DNA of 64,000 nucleotides from contig NZ_CZPZ01000036.1 of NCBI RefSeq assembly GCF_001458775.1, forward strand, positions 95,281-159,280. The letters run 5' to 3'. The stretch is from Candidatus Nitrospira nitrificans. Lineage in GTDB: Bacteria; Nitrospirota; Nitrospiria; Nitrospirales; Nitrospiraceae. The notes under the pieces were generated by a model, which saw only the letters and a list, made by a program, of their open reading frames with translations, was not told the DNA's origin and searched no databases. A program made the translations under genes and the position numbers. This document shows positions 53,981 to 62,399 of the stretch, piece after piece. Each line of letters opens with the position of its first letter. Position 1 is the first letter of the stretch.

Positions 53981-54556
53981 GTGGTACGTTGGAACGGGAA
54001 TCGGTGGAAACGAGCAGCGGGACGGATCGAATGGACAGCGATGTCGGCTGCGGTCGTCGTCATGTTGGCTCTGAGCGGATGCGCCGGAAGCGGAGGCAAA
54101 GTCGATGGAAAAATCGGCGTGATCAATTCGCAGCGCTTGCTCAACGAGACGAGCGCGGGCAAGAAGGCCAAGGAGAATTTGGCGGGCTTTTCAAAAAATC
54201 GACAGGCGCTGATGGAATTGGAGGAAAAGGAGTTGCGTCGGATGGAAGAGGACTTTGTCAAACAGTCCTCCGTTCTGAGCCCCGCCGCGAAACGAGAACG
54301 GGAAGAGCAGTTTCGCCGTCGCATGCAGGAGTATCAGCAAAAGGCCTCGGAATTGAATCGGGAAGTCCAAGAAAAACAAAAAGACGTTCTGGAAGGGTTT
54401 CGTGACAAGGTCGAAATGATCGCCGCGAAAGTCGCCAAGCGTCTTGGGTTGCAGGTTGTTGTCGATAAGAGTAAGGGTGGTCCGACCATCTATCATGAAG
54501 AGGGTCTGGACATTTCGGGCCAGGTCATCGAGGAGTTCAATAGAGAATACCCCTAG
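53981..54556 (+). CDS. OmpH/Skp-like periplasmic chaperone, lipoprotein form
   Basis: 191 residues. The n-region (VRWNGNRWKRAAGRIEW) and AAVVVMLALSGC form a lipoprotein signal, unusual for Skp, which is normally soluble. The mature part is the long charged coiled coil of OmpH/Skp (KIGVINSQRLLNETSAGKKAKENL, then a Glu/Lys/Gln-rich stretch) with the C-terminal LGLQVVVDKSKGG strand. Skp holds unfolded outer-membrane proteins for BamA. GTG 53981 has GGAG seven bases ahead; ATG 54041 would cut the signal short. Confidence 0.88.
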   Translation: MVRWNGNRWKRAAGRIEWTAMSAAVVVMLALSGCAGSGGKVDGKIGVINSQRLLNETSAGKKAKENLAGFSKNRQALMELEEKELRRMEEDFVKQSSVLSPAAKREREEQFRRRMQEYQQKASELNREVQEKQKDVLEGFRDKVEMIAAKVAKRLGLQVVVDKSKGGPTIYHEEGLDISGQVIEEFNREYP

Positions 54557-54574
54557 TTCTGAGGGAGGTGGGTC

Positions 54575-55117
54575 ATGACGGGTGCAGCGCGGGCGACATG
54601 GCTGGGCGTCGCGGTATTGCTGGCGCAGGGAGTTGCGCCGCTCTATGCAGGGGAGGCGATCCGGGTCGGGGTCATGGATCAGCAGATGGTGATGGAGCGA
54701 ACCAAGGCCGGGAAGCTGGCCTTGGAAGAGGTGAAGGGATATTCCATGACCAGACAAAAGATCATTACCGCCGATGAGCAAGAGCTCAAAGACTTGGATC
54801 AGTCCTTACAAGATCCGAACGTCAAGCTGGCCGACCAGGCGCGGCAAGAGAAAGAAGAGCAGTTGCGCGGCAAGATGGAGGCGTATCAGCGCCGGATTCA
54901 AGAGTTCAATCGTGAAGTTCAACAAAAGCAGCGCGAGATGGTCGCGGAATATGCGCACAAGATCGCAACTGCCGCGCAGGCCGTGGCTCAGAAAGAGGGA
55001 TATACGGCTATCCTCGACAAAGGCAATGAAGCGCTCATCCGCATCGTCCTCTATCATCAGCCGGCGTTGGACGTGACGGATTCGGTCATCAAGGAATTTG
55101 ATCGACAGAATCCGTAG
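54575..55117 (+). CDS. OmpH/Skp-like periplasmic chaperone, soluble form
   Basis: 180 residues. Cleavable signal ([22 protein letters not shown]), then [26 protein letters not shown] and a coiled coil with [38 protein letters not shown], as in Skp. It is 18 bases after the first copy and shares the same architecture, so the pair arose by duplication or by ancient divergence. GGGAGG sits before the ATG. fabZ follows in about 40 bases; lpxD, usual here, is missing. Confidence 0.9.
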   Translation: MTGAARATWLGVAVLLAQGVAPLYAGEAIRVGVMDQQMVMERTKAGKLALEEVKGYSMTRQKIITADEQELKDLDQSLQDPNVKLADQARQEKEEQLRGKMEAYQRRIQEFNREVQQKQREMVAEYAHKIATAAQAVAQKEGYTAILDKGNEALIRIVLYHQPALDVTDSVIKEFDRQNP

Positions 55118-55155
55118 ACGGTAGCCCTATTCAGGACAGAGAGGAGGAAAGCCCC

Positions 55156-55617
55156 ATGGCATCGGTCGAGCAGGCTGAGATTCAGGCGTTACTTCCACAC
55201 CGATATCCGTTTTTGCTGGTGGATCGAGTCAAAGAGTTTGAACCGCATAAACGGATCGTCGGCATCAAAAACGTGACGATCAATGAGCCGTTCTTTCAAG
55301 GGCATTTCCCGGGACGCCCTGTGATGCCGGGGGTGCTGATTATCGAAGCCATGGCCCAGGTGGGCGGCGTGCTGGTCTTCAAGTCGGGAGGCACGGTCGG
55401 AAAAACCATTATGTATCTGACGGGCATCGAAGAGGCCAAATTTCGGCGACCCGTGGTTCCGGGCGATCAGCTGCGTTTTGAAATCGAAGTGCTGAAGAAG
55501 CGTCCGCCGTTCTGGAAAATGCAAGGGAAGGCATATGTCGACAACGAAGTGGTCTGTGAAGCCGTGGTGACGGCGATGGTGATGGACGAGAAGCCGGACA
55601 CGAATAAGCCGGTTTGA
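55156..55617 (+). CDS. fabZ: (3R)-hydroxyacyl-ACP dehydratase
   Basis: 153 residues. Hot-dog fold dehydratase of type II fatty acid synthesis; it competes with LpxA for hydroxyacyl-ACP. Recognised from [43 protein letters not shown] (catalytic His and Glu) and [21 protein letters not shown] precedes the ATG. Placed directly before lpxA as in many Gram-negatives. Confidence 0.97.
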   Translation: MASVEQAEIQALLPHRYPFLLVDRVKEFEPHKRIVGIKNVTINEPFFQGHFPGRPVMPGVLIIEAMAQVGGVLVFKSGGTVGKTIMYLTGIEEAKFRRPVVPGDQLRFEIEVLKKRPPFWKMQGKAYVDNEVVCEAVVTAMVMDEKPDTNKPV

Positions 55618-55707
55618 GCAGCGCTCGATTCTTGAAGTGTACGTCGGTGTGGGACAGGCAGTGATCCGGCAGTCGGCCAAGGTTTGACGCGAGTAAAGGG
55701 GGCATGC

Positions 55708-56526
55708 GTGAAGATACATCCAACAGCGATCATTCATCCCAAGGCGAGCCTCGATCATGACGTGGAAATCGGGCCGTTCTGTGTCGTGGGGGAGCATGTC
55801 ATGATCGGAAAGGGGAGCCGACTTCTTTCCCATGCGACCATCGATGGATGGACGGAAATCGGGGAGCGGAATGAAGTGCATCCGTTCGCTTCAATCGGAG
55901 GGCCTCCACAGCACCTTGGGTATAAGGGGGAACCGACCAAGGTCGTCATCGGCCATGACAATATCATCCGTGAATATGTCACGATCAATCGGGGAACCGT
56001 TCAGGGAGGGGGCGTGACCTCTCTCGGGTCCAAGGGCATTCTGATGGCCTATGTGCATGTGGCTCACGATTGCCGGCTCGGCGACCACATCATTATGGCC
56101 AATGCGGCGAGCCTGGCGGGACATATTACCATCGGTGATCACGCGGTCATCGGCGGCTTGACCGGCGTTCTTCAGTTTGTGCGCATCGGAGACTATGTGA
56201 TGGTCGGAGGGTGTTGCGCGATCGGCCAGGATATCCCCCCGTTTACGTTCGCAGCCGGCGGGTATCGCGCGCATCTGTACGGCCTCAATTCGGTCGGATT
56301 ACAACGGCACGGGTTCTCGGCGGATCGGATCGCCCTCCTGAAGAAGGCGTTCGATTTGCTTTTCCGATCGGGCCACCGGACAGCCGAGGCGATTCGATTG
56401 GCCAAAAAGGAGTTTAAAGGACAGACGGATGTGGCCAAGATCCTTACGTTTATGGAGGGGACCAAACGTGGAATCTCGAGAGCTGTGAGCCCTGACCTCG
56501 AGCGCGAGTTCGATCAACCGGTGTGA
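55708..56526 (+). CDS. lpxA: UDP-N-acetylglucosamine acyltransferase
   Basis: 272 residues. First step of lipid A synthesis. Left-handed beta-helix hexapeptide repeats (IHPTAIIHPKASLDHDVEIGPF), catalytic-His region AYVHVAHDCRLGDHIIMAN, GGCCAIGQDIPPF and YGLNSVGLQRHGFS, and the C-terminal helices. GTG 55708 with AAAGGGGG ahead fits the family start. The stop overlaps the lpxI GTG by four bases. A GnnA-like gene nearby raises the question of whether this enzyme uses UDP-GlcNAc or its 3-amino analogue. Confidence 0.96.
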   Translation: MKIHPTAIIHPKASLDHDVEIGPFCVVGEHVMIGKGSRLLSHATIDGWTEIGERNEVHPFASIGGPPQHLGYKGEPTKVVIGHDNIIREYVTINRGTVQGGGVTSLGSKGILMAYVHVAHDCRLGDHIIMANAASLAGHITIGDHAVIGGLTGVLQFVRIGDYVMVGGCCAIGQDIPPFTFAAGGYRAHLYGLNSVGLQRHGFSADRIALLKKAFDLLFRSGHRTAEAIRLAKKEFKGQTDVAKILTFMEGTKRGISRAVSPDLEREFDQPV

Positions 56527-57392
56527 GCGCCGCCACTATGACCCTGGCCATGCCTATAGCGGACGGTCGAATCGGGGTGATCGCGGGGAACGGACGATTT
56601 CCGATCATCTTTGCGGATAATGCCCGCAAGATGGGCCTTCAAGTCTATGCGGTGGCTCACGAGGGCGAGACCGATCCGGAGCTCGAACAGCATGTCGATC
56701 GGATCCATTGGGTCAAGATCGGCCAGCTCAACAAGTTGATCAACGCGTTCAAGACCGACGGTGTCCGGAATGTGGTCATGCTGGGAGGCATCAAGAAAAC
56801 GCACGTCTATAGCCATGCTCGTCCTGATTTCCGCGTGCTGGCGCTGGCCACGAAGTTGATTCTCTGGAAGGATGACGATATCCTCCGTGCCCTCGCTGCC
56901 GAGCTCGAGAAGGACGGCATTACCATCTGCGAGTCCACGTTCGGCCTGGAAGGGATTTTGGTTGAAGAAGGAACGCTCACGTCCCGCCAACCGACCAAGA
57001 AAGAGTGGGTGGACATCCGCTATGGCTGGGATGTGGCCAAAGAGACGGGGCGCCTCGACATCGGCCAATGCGTCGTGATCAAAGACCGCGTCGTCGTGGC
57101 GGTCGAAGCGGTCGAAGGCACCGATGAAGCGATCAAACGTGGCGGCCAACTGGCCAAGGACGGCGCGGTCGTCGTGAAGCGGAGTAAGCCGCAGCAGGAT
57201 CTCCGGTTTGACCTGCCGGCCGTGGGCCCCCGGACGATCGAGGTCATGCAATCCGTCAAGGCTTCTGTGCTTGCGGTCGAGGCTGGTCGATCCGTGATGC
57301 TGGATCGAGAAGTGCTTCTCCGCAATGCGGAGACAGCCGGCATCACCGTTGTCGGTCTCGCTCGCGAAGCGGAGCCAAGCACTGCGACCTGA
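56523..57392 (+). CDS. lpxI: UDP-2,3-diacylglucosamine pyrophosphatase LpxI (DUF1009)
   Basis: 289 residues. LpxI replaces LpxH in many non-enterobacterial genomes and cuts UDP-diacylglucosamine to lipid X. Recognised from GRIGVIAGNGRFPIIFADNARK, GGIKKTHVYSHARPDFR, CESTFGLEGILVEEG, DIGQCVVIKDRVVVAVEAVEGTDEAIKRGG and DLPAVGPRTIEVMQ. The GTG overlaps the lpxA stop, so the two are coupled; an ATG at 56538 is an alternative start. Confidence 0.94.
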   Translation: MSAATMTLAMPIADGRIGVIAGNGRFPIIFADNARKMGLQVYAVAHEGETDPELEQHVDRIHWVKIGQLNKLINAFKTDGVRNVVMLGGIKKTHVYSHARPDFRVLALATKLILWKDDDILRALAAELEKDGITICESTFGLEGILVEEGTLTSRQPTKKEWVDIRYGWDVAKETGRLDIGQCVVIKDRVVVAVEAVEGTDEAIKRGGQLAKDGAVVVKRSKPQQDLRFDLPAVGPRTIEVMQSVKASVLAVEAGRSVMLDREVLLRNAETAGITVVGLAREAEPSTAT

Positions 57393-57497
57393 GTCAATGA
57401 AGACGTTTCGGAATCTGAAGATCCGTTGATCTATTGATTTCAGAAACTCGACACATCAATCGAATCACGAGATTCACCGGTTCAGTCCAAGAGGTGT

Positions 57498-58445
57498 ATG
57501 GTCAAGCTCCGTGCCGGAGTCATCGGGGTCGGGCATCTCGGTCAACACCATGCCCGCCTCTATGCCTCATTGCCGGACTCGACGCTGGTCGGCGTCATCG
57601 ACCCGGATCAGGGGCGCGCCTCGGTCGTTGCTCGGAAGCATGGCGCACAGGTATTCGGTGACCTGCCTGATTTCTTGCAGCAGGTCGACCTTGTCAGTAT
57701 CGCCGTGCCCACATCCGGTCACTACTCCGTCGCAAAACGTTGTCTTGAGGCTGGGAAGCATGTGCTGGTGGAGAAACCGATCGCCGTGCGGCCGACCGAG
57801 GCGCGGGAGCTTGTGAAGTTGGCAGCGCACCATCGATGTGTGCTGCAAGTGGGACATAGTGAGCGGTTCAACCCTATCATGCAGATGATGCGGCCACATA
57901 TTCGGAAACCGCTGTTGGTCGAGTGCTATCGACTGGGAACGTATACAGGGCGGGGCACCGACGTTGATGTCGTCCTGGATTTGATGATTCATGACCTTGA
58001 CCTGGTGCTCTCCTGCGATCCAGGCCCCGTCGAAGATGTGCGGGCCACGGGCGCCACGGTGCTGTCGTCCACCAGTGATGTTTCGAATGCGCGTGTCCGG
58101 TTTAGGAGCGGGTGCGTCGTCAACCTTACCGCCAGTCGAATTTCACCGAAGGCCATGCGACAATGGCATGTATTCCAAGACGATGGGTGCCTGTCGATCG
58201 ATTTCCAGTCCCGCCAGGGCGTGGTCGGACGCCGCTCGGTTGAACCCGGTGGGAAGCTCGCGCTGGCAGCTGAAGAGATACAAGCCGGAGACGGTGAGCC
58301 GTTGAAACTGCAGCTGGAATCGTTCCTCCATGCGATTCGTTCGGACTCTCGCCCGATCGTGTCCGGCGAGGAAGGGGTTGCGGCTCTGGAACTGGCCCAT
58401 CGCGTGCTGTCGGCGATGGCAGTATCTTTGCCTCGCGAGACATGA
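57498..58445 (+). CDS. Gfo/Idh/MocA-family oxidoreductase (GnnA candidate)
   Basis: 315 residues. NAD(P)-binding Rossmann half (LRAGVIGVGHLGQHHARLYA), the family motif EKPIAVRPTEA, and a substrate half with GHSERFNP and the IHDLDLVL block. In some bacteria a Gfo/Idh enzyme, GnnA, oxidises UDP-GlcNAc at C3 so that GnnB can aminate it for LpxA; in Acidithiobacillus the genes sit between lpxA and lpxB. This gene has the same position between lpxI and lpxB. No aminotransferase (GnnB) is present in the window, so the assignment is inference. AAGAGGTGT precedes the ATG. Confidence 0.85.
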   Translation: MVKLRAGVIGVGHLGQHHARLYASLPDSTLVGVIDPDQGRASVVARKHGAQVFGDLPDFLQQVDLVSIAVPTSGHYSVAKRCLEAGKHVLVEKPIAVRPTEARELVKLAAHHRCVLQVGHSERFNPIMQMMRPHIRKPLLVECYRLGTYTGRGTDVDVVLDLMIHDLDLVLSCDPGPVEDVRATGATVLSSTSDVSNARVRFRSGCVVNLTASRISPKAMRQWHVFQDDGCLSIDFQSRQGVVGRRSVEPGGKLALAAEEIQAGDGEPLKLQLESFLHAIRSDSRPIVSGEEGVAALELAHRVLSAMAVSLPRET

Positions 58446-58530
58446 GACCATCTCCACGGATCAACCGTCCCGTGCCGCCTCGGCTGCGTGCGTCGAATCT
58501 CGGTCATGACCTGTGCTCCACTCAATCACC

Positions 58531-59661
58531 ATGGCGCGTATCCTGATCATTACCGGCGAAGCTTCCGGCGACCTCCACGGAGCCAATCTGGCCAAGGCGC
58601 TCAGAGCCAAGGCCCCTCAGGTCTCGCTGGCTGGGATCGGCGGGGCGGCGATGGAGGCGGCCGGCGTGCAATTGGTCTGCAGGATGGGGCAGTTCGACGT
58701 GATGGGCATGGTGGGACCCTTGGTGTTGGTGGCGATCATCCGGCGATTTTTCTTCATGCGGCGATTGTTTCGGTCCGAACCGTGGGATGCGGTCATCTTT
58801 GTCGACAATCCCGGATTAAACTTGCGGTACGCCTATTTTGCCAAAGGCGCCGGGTTGCGCGTGTTCTATTATGTCGCGCCGCAGATTTGGGCCTGGGGAG
58901 CCTGGCGGATGTATTGGATTAAGAAACGAGTCGATCAGGTATTGGTCATTCTGCCTTTTGAAAAACCCCTCTATGACACGGCGGGGATGCCCTGCACGTT
59001 CGTCGGCCATCCCATCTTGGATGCCGTTGAAGGCTCCTACGACCGGACGGCGCTTCGCGCCCGGTTTGGCTTCTCTCCTGATGAGCGTGTGATCGGCTTG
59101 TTGCCGGGGAGTCGGACGCATGAAGTACAGGTGCTGCTGCCGATTCTCATCCAGGCCGCGACGCAGTTGGCCCGCCGGGATCCCAAAACGAAGTTTATCT
59201 TGGCGCAGGCCTCCACAATTCAGGATAATCTGCTGCAGCCACTCTTGCGACAAAGCTCGGTTCCTGTCACCCTGGTCAAAGAACAAGCCAGTGAAGTGAT
59301 GGCCGTATCGGATTTGTTGCTGGTGGCGTCGGGTACCGCCACGCTGCAAGCAGCCGTCGTGGGCACTCCCATGGTGCTGTTCTACCGAACGACCGCATGG
59401 GAGTTTTGGATCGCGGGTTTTTTCCTTCGAGTCAAATGGATCGGACTTGTGAATTTGGTGGCAGGTCGATCGGTCGTGCCGGAGCTGTTGCAGGATGAGG
59501 CCACCGGTCAGCGGCTCTACGAAGAGGCGCTGCGGATCTTGGAAGATCCGTCAGTCTATCACGAAATGAAGCGAAGTCTGGCACAGGTGCGAGAAGCGTT
59601 GGGGGAGCCAGGCGCGTCCGTCCGGGCGGCAGAGGTGGTGTTGGCGGCATGTCAGGCATAG
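58531..59661 (+). CDS. lpxB: Lipid-A-disaccharide synthase
   Basis: 376 residues. GT-B glycosyltransferase that joins lipid X and UDP-diacylglucosamine. Family motifs: ARILIITGEASGDLHGANL, MGQFDVMGMVGPL, VIFVDNPGLNLRYA, YYVAPQIWAWG, VGHPILD, GLLPGSRTHEV and VASGTATLQAAVVGTPMV. ATG 58531 begins exactly at the motif; a TTG at 58513 adds six residues. The last 13 bases overlap msbA. Confidence 0.96.
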   Translation: MARILIITGEASGDLHGANLAKALRAKAPQVSLAGIGGAAMEAAGVQLVCRMGQFDVMGMVGPLVLVAIIRRFFFMRRLFRSEPWDAVIFVDNPGLNLRYAYFAKGAGLRVFYYVAPQIWAWGAWRMYWIKKRVDQVLVILPFEKPLYDTAGMPCTFVGHPILDAVEGSYDRTALRARFGFSPDERVIGLLPGSRTHEVQVLLPILIQAATQLARRDPKTKFILAQASTIQDNLLQPLLRQSSVPVTLVKEQASEVMAVSDLLLVASGTATLQAAVVGTPMVLFYRTTAWEFWIAGFFLRVKWIGLVNLVAGRSVVPELLQDEATGQRLYEEALRILEDPSVYHEMKRSLAQVREALGEPGASVRAAEVVLAACQA

Positions 59662-61403
59662 CACGATTCAAGCGGCTCATGAGTTATGTGAAACCGTATC
59701 GTCTGCGGTTCTATGCGGCCTTCGTCTGCTCGGGGCTGGTGGCGGTCTTGAGCGGCGTGTATGCCTGGCTCGCTCGGCCGGTTCTGGACGGCATCTTTAT
59801 CGAAAAAAACGAGCAGCTGTTGTTGGTGCTGCCGCTGGCGATCTTGGGAGTGGCGGTCTTGAAAGCCCTGTTCAGCTATGGGGTGGGCTATTTAATGGCC
59901 TATGTCGGGAATCGGGTTGTGGCCGACATCCGGCAGGAACTGTTTCAACGGCTCATGCGACTCTCCATCGGGTTTCACGATGCGAATACGTCGGGGCGTC
60001 TGGTCTCTCGTGTCGTGAATGATGTGGGACTGATGGCCAACGCGGCCTCGAGTGTCGTGAAGGATATTTTTCAAAACTGCCTGACGTTTGTGGCCATGGT
60101 CGGGGTCATCCTCTATCAGAATTGGAGACTGGCGGGTCTGTCTCTGATCGTGATCCCGCTGTCGGCGCTGACCATGGTGCGGGTCGGACAGAGGTTGAAA
60201 CGATTGGCTGCCAGCGGGCAAGAGCAAATGGGTGACATGTCCTCAACGCTCCAAGAAATCTTTTCCGGCATCAGAATGGTGAAGGCATTCGGGCGGGAAG
60301 ATGCGGAAGCGGAGCGATTCGGCGGGCGGAACCGTAAGGTGCTTGCGACCACCCTGAAAAGCAATCAAGTCTGGTCGATCGGCCACTCGCAGATGGAAGT
60401 CATCGGGGTGATCGGTGTGGCGACCATCATCTGGTACGGCGGCTATTTGGTCATCCACGAGATGATGACCCCCGGTGCATTTTTCTCGTTCCTGGCCGCC
60501 ATGTTTATGGCCTATACGCCGATCAAAAAACTCTCCGGGGCCAACAATTTGATCCAACAGGCCCTGGCGGCCGCCGATCGAGTCTTTGACGTATTGGATT
60601 TAGAAACCGAGCAGTCTCGGAATCGCGGGACGGTCTCGCTGTCGGGGATCAATCGGGCCATCGAATTCCAAGGCGTCTCCCTGCGGTATGAGAATCAATC
60701 GGTTCCGGCCCTCGCCGATATCGATCTCTCCATCAAGCCCGGCGAAGTCGTGGCGCTTGTGGGAAGCAGCGGAAGTGGAAAGACCACATTGGTTAGTTTG
60801 TTGCCGCGCTTCTATGAACCGACGGCGGGAAGTATTTTTCTGGACGGCATCCCCTTGACGTCGTATGAGTTGCAATCGCTGCGAAGCCATATCGGGATTG
60901 TCTCGCAAGAAATTTTCTTATTTGACGATACCGTTCGGAACAACATCGCGTTCGGAAGGTCCGACGCCAATCCGTTCGATGTGGAACAAGCGGCCAAGCT
61001 CGCCTATGCCCACGACTTTATCCTTCGTTTGCCGAAAGGGTACGATACGATCATCGGGGAGCGCGGGGTCAAGCTGTCGGGGGGCGAGCGGCAACGATTG
61101 GCGATCGCTCGCGCCATTCTTCGTGATCCGCCGTTGCTGATCCTGGATGAAGCGACCTCGGCGCTCGACACCGAATCCGAACGGATCGTCCAGTTGGCCT
61201 TGGCCAATTTGATGAAGAATCGAACGACGTTGGTGGTCGCGCATCGGCTCTCGACTATTCAAAGCGCGGATCGCATCATCGTCTTAGAGCGAGGGGCTAT
61301 CGTTGAAATGGGCTCCCATGACGAATTGCTTCGGCGGGGAGGCGTCTATCGACGACTACACGCCCTGCAATTCCAGGATGTGACCAGCCCACATTATTCA
61401 TGA
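59649..61403 (+). CDS. msbA: Lipid A export ABC transporter, permease/ATPase
   Basis: 584 residues. Half-transporter with six TM helices (about 1-300) fused to an ATPase domain: Walker A GSSGSGKTTL, signature LSGGERQRLA, Walker B LLILDEATSALD and H-loop VVAHRLSTI. It flips lipid A core to the outer leaflet. The ATG overlaps lpxB. The last five codons and the stop lie inside the left arm of an 18-bp inverted repeat, so the C-terminus (SPHYS) may have been set by element insertion. Confidence 0.95.
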   Translation: MSGIARFKRLMSYVKPYRLRFYAAFVCSGLVAVLSGVYAWLARPVLDGIFIEKNEQLLLVLPLAILGVAVLKALFSYGVGYLMAYVGNRVVADIRQELFQRLMRLSIGFHDANTSGRLVSRVVNDVGLMANAASSVVKDIFQNCLTFVAMVGVILYQNWRLAGLSLIVIPLSALTMVRVGQRLKRLAASGQEQMGDMSSTLQEIFSGIRMVKAFGREDAEAERFGGRNRKVLATTLKSNQVWSIGHSQMEVIGVIGVATIIWYGGYLVIHEMMTPGAFFSFLAAMFMAYTPIKKLSGANNLIQQALAAADRVFDVLDLETEQSRNRGTVSLSGINRAIEFQGVSLRYENQSVPALADIDLSIKPGEVVALVGSSGSGKTTLVSLLPRFYEPTAGSIFLDGIPLTSYELQSLRSHIGIVSQEIFLFDDTVRNNIAFGRSDANPFDVEQAAKLAYAHDFILRLPKGYDTIIGERGVKLSGGERQRLAIARAILRDPPLLILDEATSALDTESERIVQLALANLMKNRTTLVVAHRLSTIQSADRIIVLERGAIVEMGSHDELLRRGGVYRRLHALQFQDVTSPHYS

Positions 61404-61599
61404 ACGCTTACTGCAACCGTCGATACGCCGCTGCAACAGACGTGGCTACGTGCGCAAGCGCACGGCCAAGCGGGCAGGCTCGCCGCTCGGGCGGTCGACA
61501 TACTGTTTCGAGTATGCCTCCCTTCCTCGCGACTCCGCGTGCCCGTTTCGCGTGGCGGCTCGGCGGTTCCGTCACGAACCGTCATGAATAATGTGGGCT
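61386..61599. repeat. 214-bp element with perfect 18-bp terminal inverted repeats
   Basis: AGCCCACATTATTCATGA (61386-61403) is mirrored exactly by TCATGAATAATGTGGGCT (61582-61599). The interior is GC-rich with smaller hairpins and no supported gene. The left arm includes the last codons and the TGA of msbA. The layout is that of a MITE or other non-autonomous insertion. Confidence 0.8.
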
Positions 61600-61627
61600 T
61601 GTATGAAGAAATGTCGGACCATGGTTG

Positions 61628-62325
61628 ATGGGTGATGAGTTTCAGAGCGTGAAGAATTTGAAAAAATGTGTCGAACAATGGATCAAGTGTTCACTGCTGC
61701 CCCCGGTTGCCGCCGCGGTCCTTCGAAGTATCGCGCGCTCGATGCGCTATGAAACCCAAGGCCACGAGGCAATGGAGGCGGTGTATCGGGAGGGGCGTCA
61801 CATCATTCTGGCCTTTTGGCATGCCCAGCAATTGATGATTCCGTTCGGCTATCGAGGAACCGGGTCCCATGTGCTGATCAGCCGGCATGGCGATGGGGAA
61901 ATTATCGCTCGGATCATTGCCCGGTTCGGCCACGAAGCGGTGCGGGGGTCCAGTACGCGCGGAGGCGCCGGCGCGCTTCGGGCGCTGATCAAACTCGGCC
62001 GGTCCGGCCGGGATGTGGTGGTGACGCCGGACGGCCCGAAGGGACCTCGTCACGTGGCAAAGCTTGGAGTGATCCATCTGGCTAAAGCGACGGGCCTTCC
62101 GATCGTGCCGCTCGCCTTTGCCTGCTCAAAAAAAAACTCTTTGCGAGCTGGGATCGCTACATGGTCCCGTACCCCTTTTCGAGAGGGCTGTTTCTCTACG
62201 GCAATCCGCTCTGGGTCTCGCGCGAAGCCGATGATGCCTCGCTTGAGGCGACACGCCTTGAACTTGAAACGGTCCTCAATCGGCTGACGGAGCAAGCGGA
62301 AGAAGACGTGAAGCGTGAAACGTGA
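61628..62325 (+). CDS. DUF374 lysophospholipid acyltransferase-like protein, frameshifted at an A9 tract
   Basis: The frame reads from ATG 61628 to 62287. The N-terminal 165 residues match the DUF374 acyltransferase family: HIILAFWHAQQLMIPFGY (HxxxxD-type region follows), SRHGDGEIIARI, GSSTRGGAGALRAL and VTPDGPKGPRHVAK. After SKK at the A9 run (62128-62136) the frame yields unrelated residues. One extra A restores a normal ending (KKKLFASWDRYMVPYPFSRG to EEDVKRET) that stops at 62325. Such enzymes transfer acyl chains to lipid A precursors or lysolipids. Either the assembly lost an A, the gene is broken, or slippage at the tract makes full-length protein. Confidence 0.8.
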
Positions 62326-62394
62326 GGCGTGAAACGTAGGAGGTTCGGAAATTTAGCAGGACGTTTCACCTTTTACTTCTCACGGCTAACTTCG
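62306..62394. repeat. GTGAAGCGTGAAACGTGAGG-type palindromic repeat
   Basis: Units CGTGAAGCGTGAAACGTGAGG and CGTGAAACG on the left are partly mirrored by GACGTTTCACC and CTTCTCACGG on the right. It starts within the restored C-terminus of the acyltransferase and ends just before waaA. Similar units occur after waaA and after thiG. Confidence 0.6.
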
Positions 62395-62399
62395 TCATC

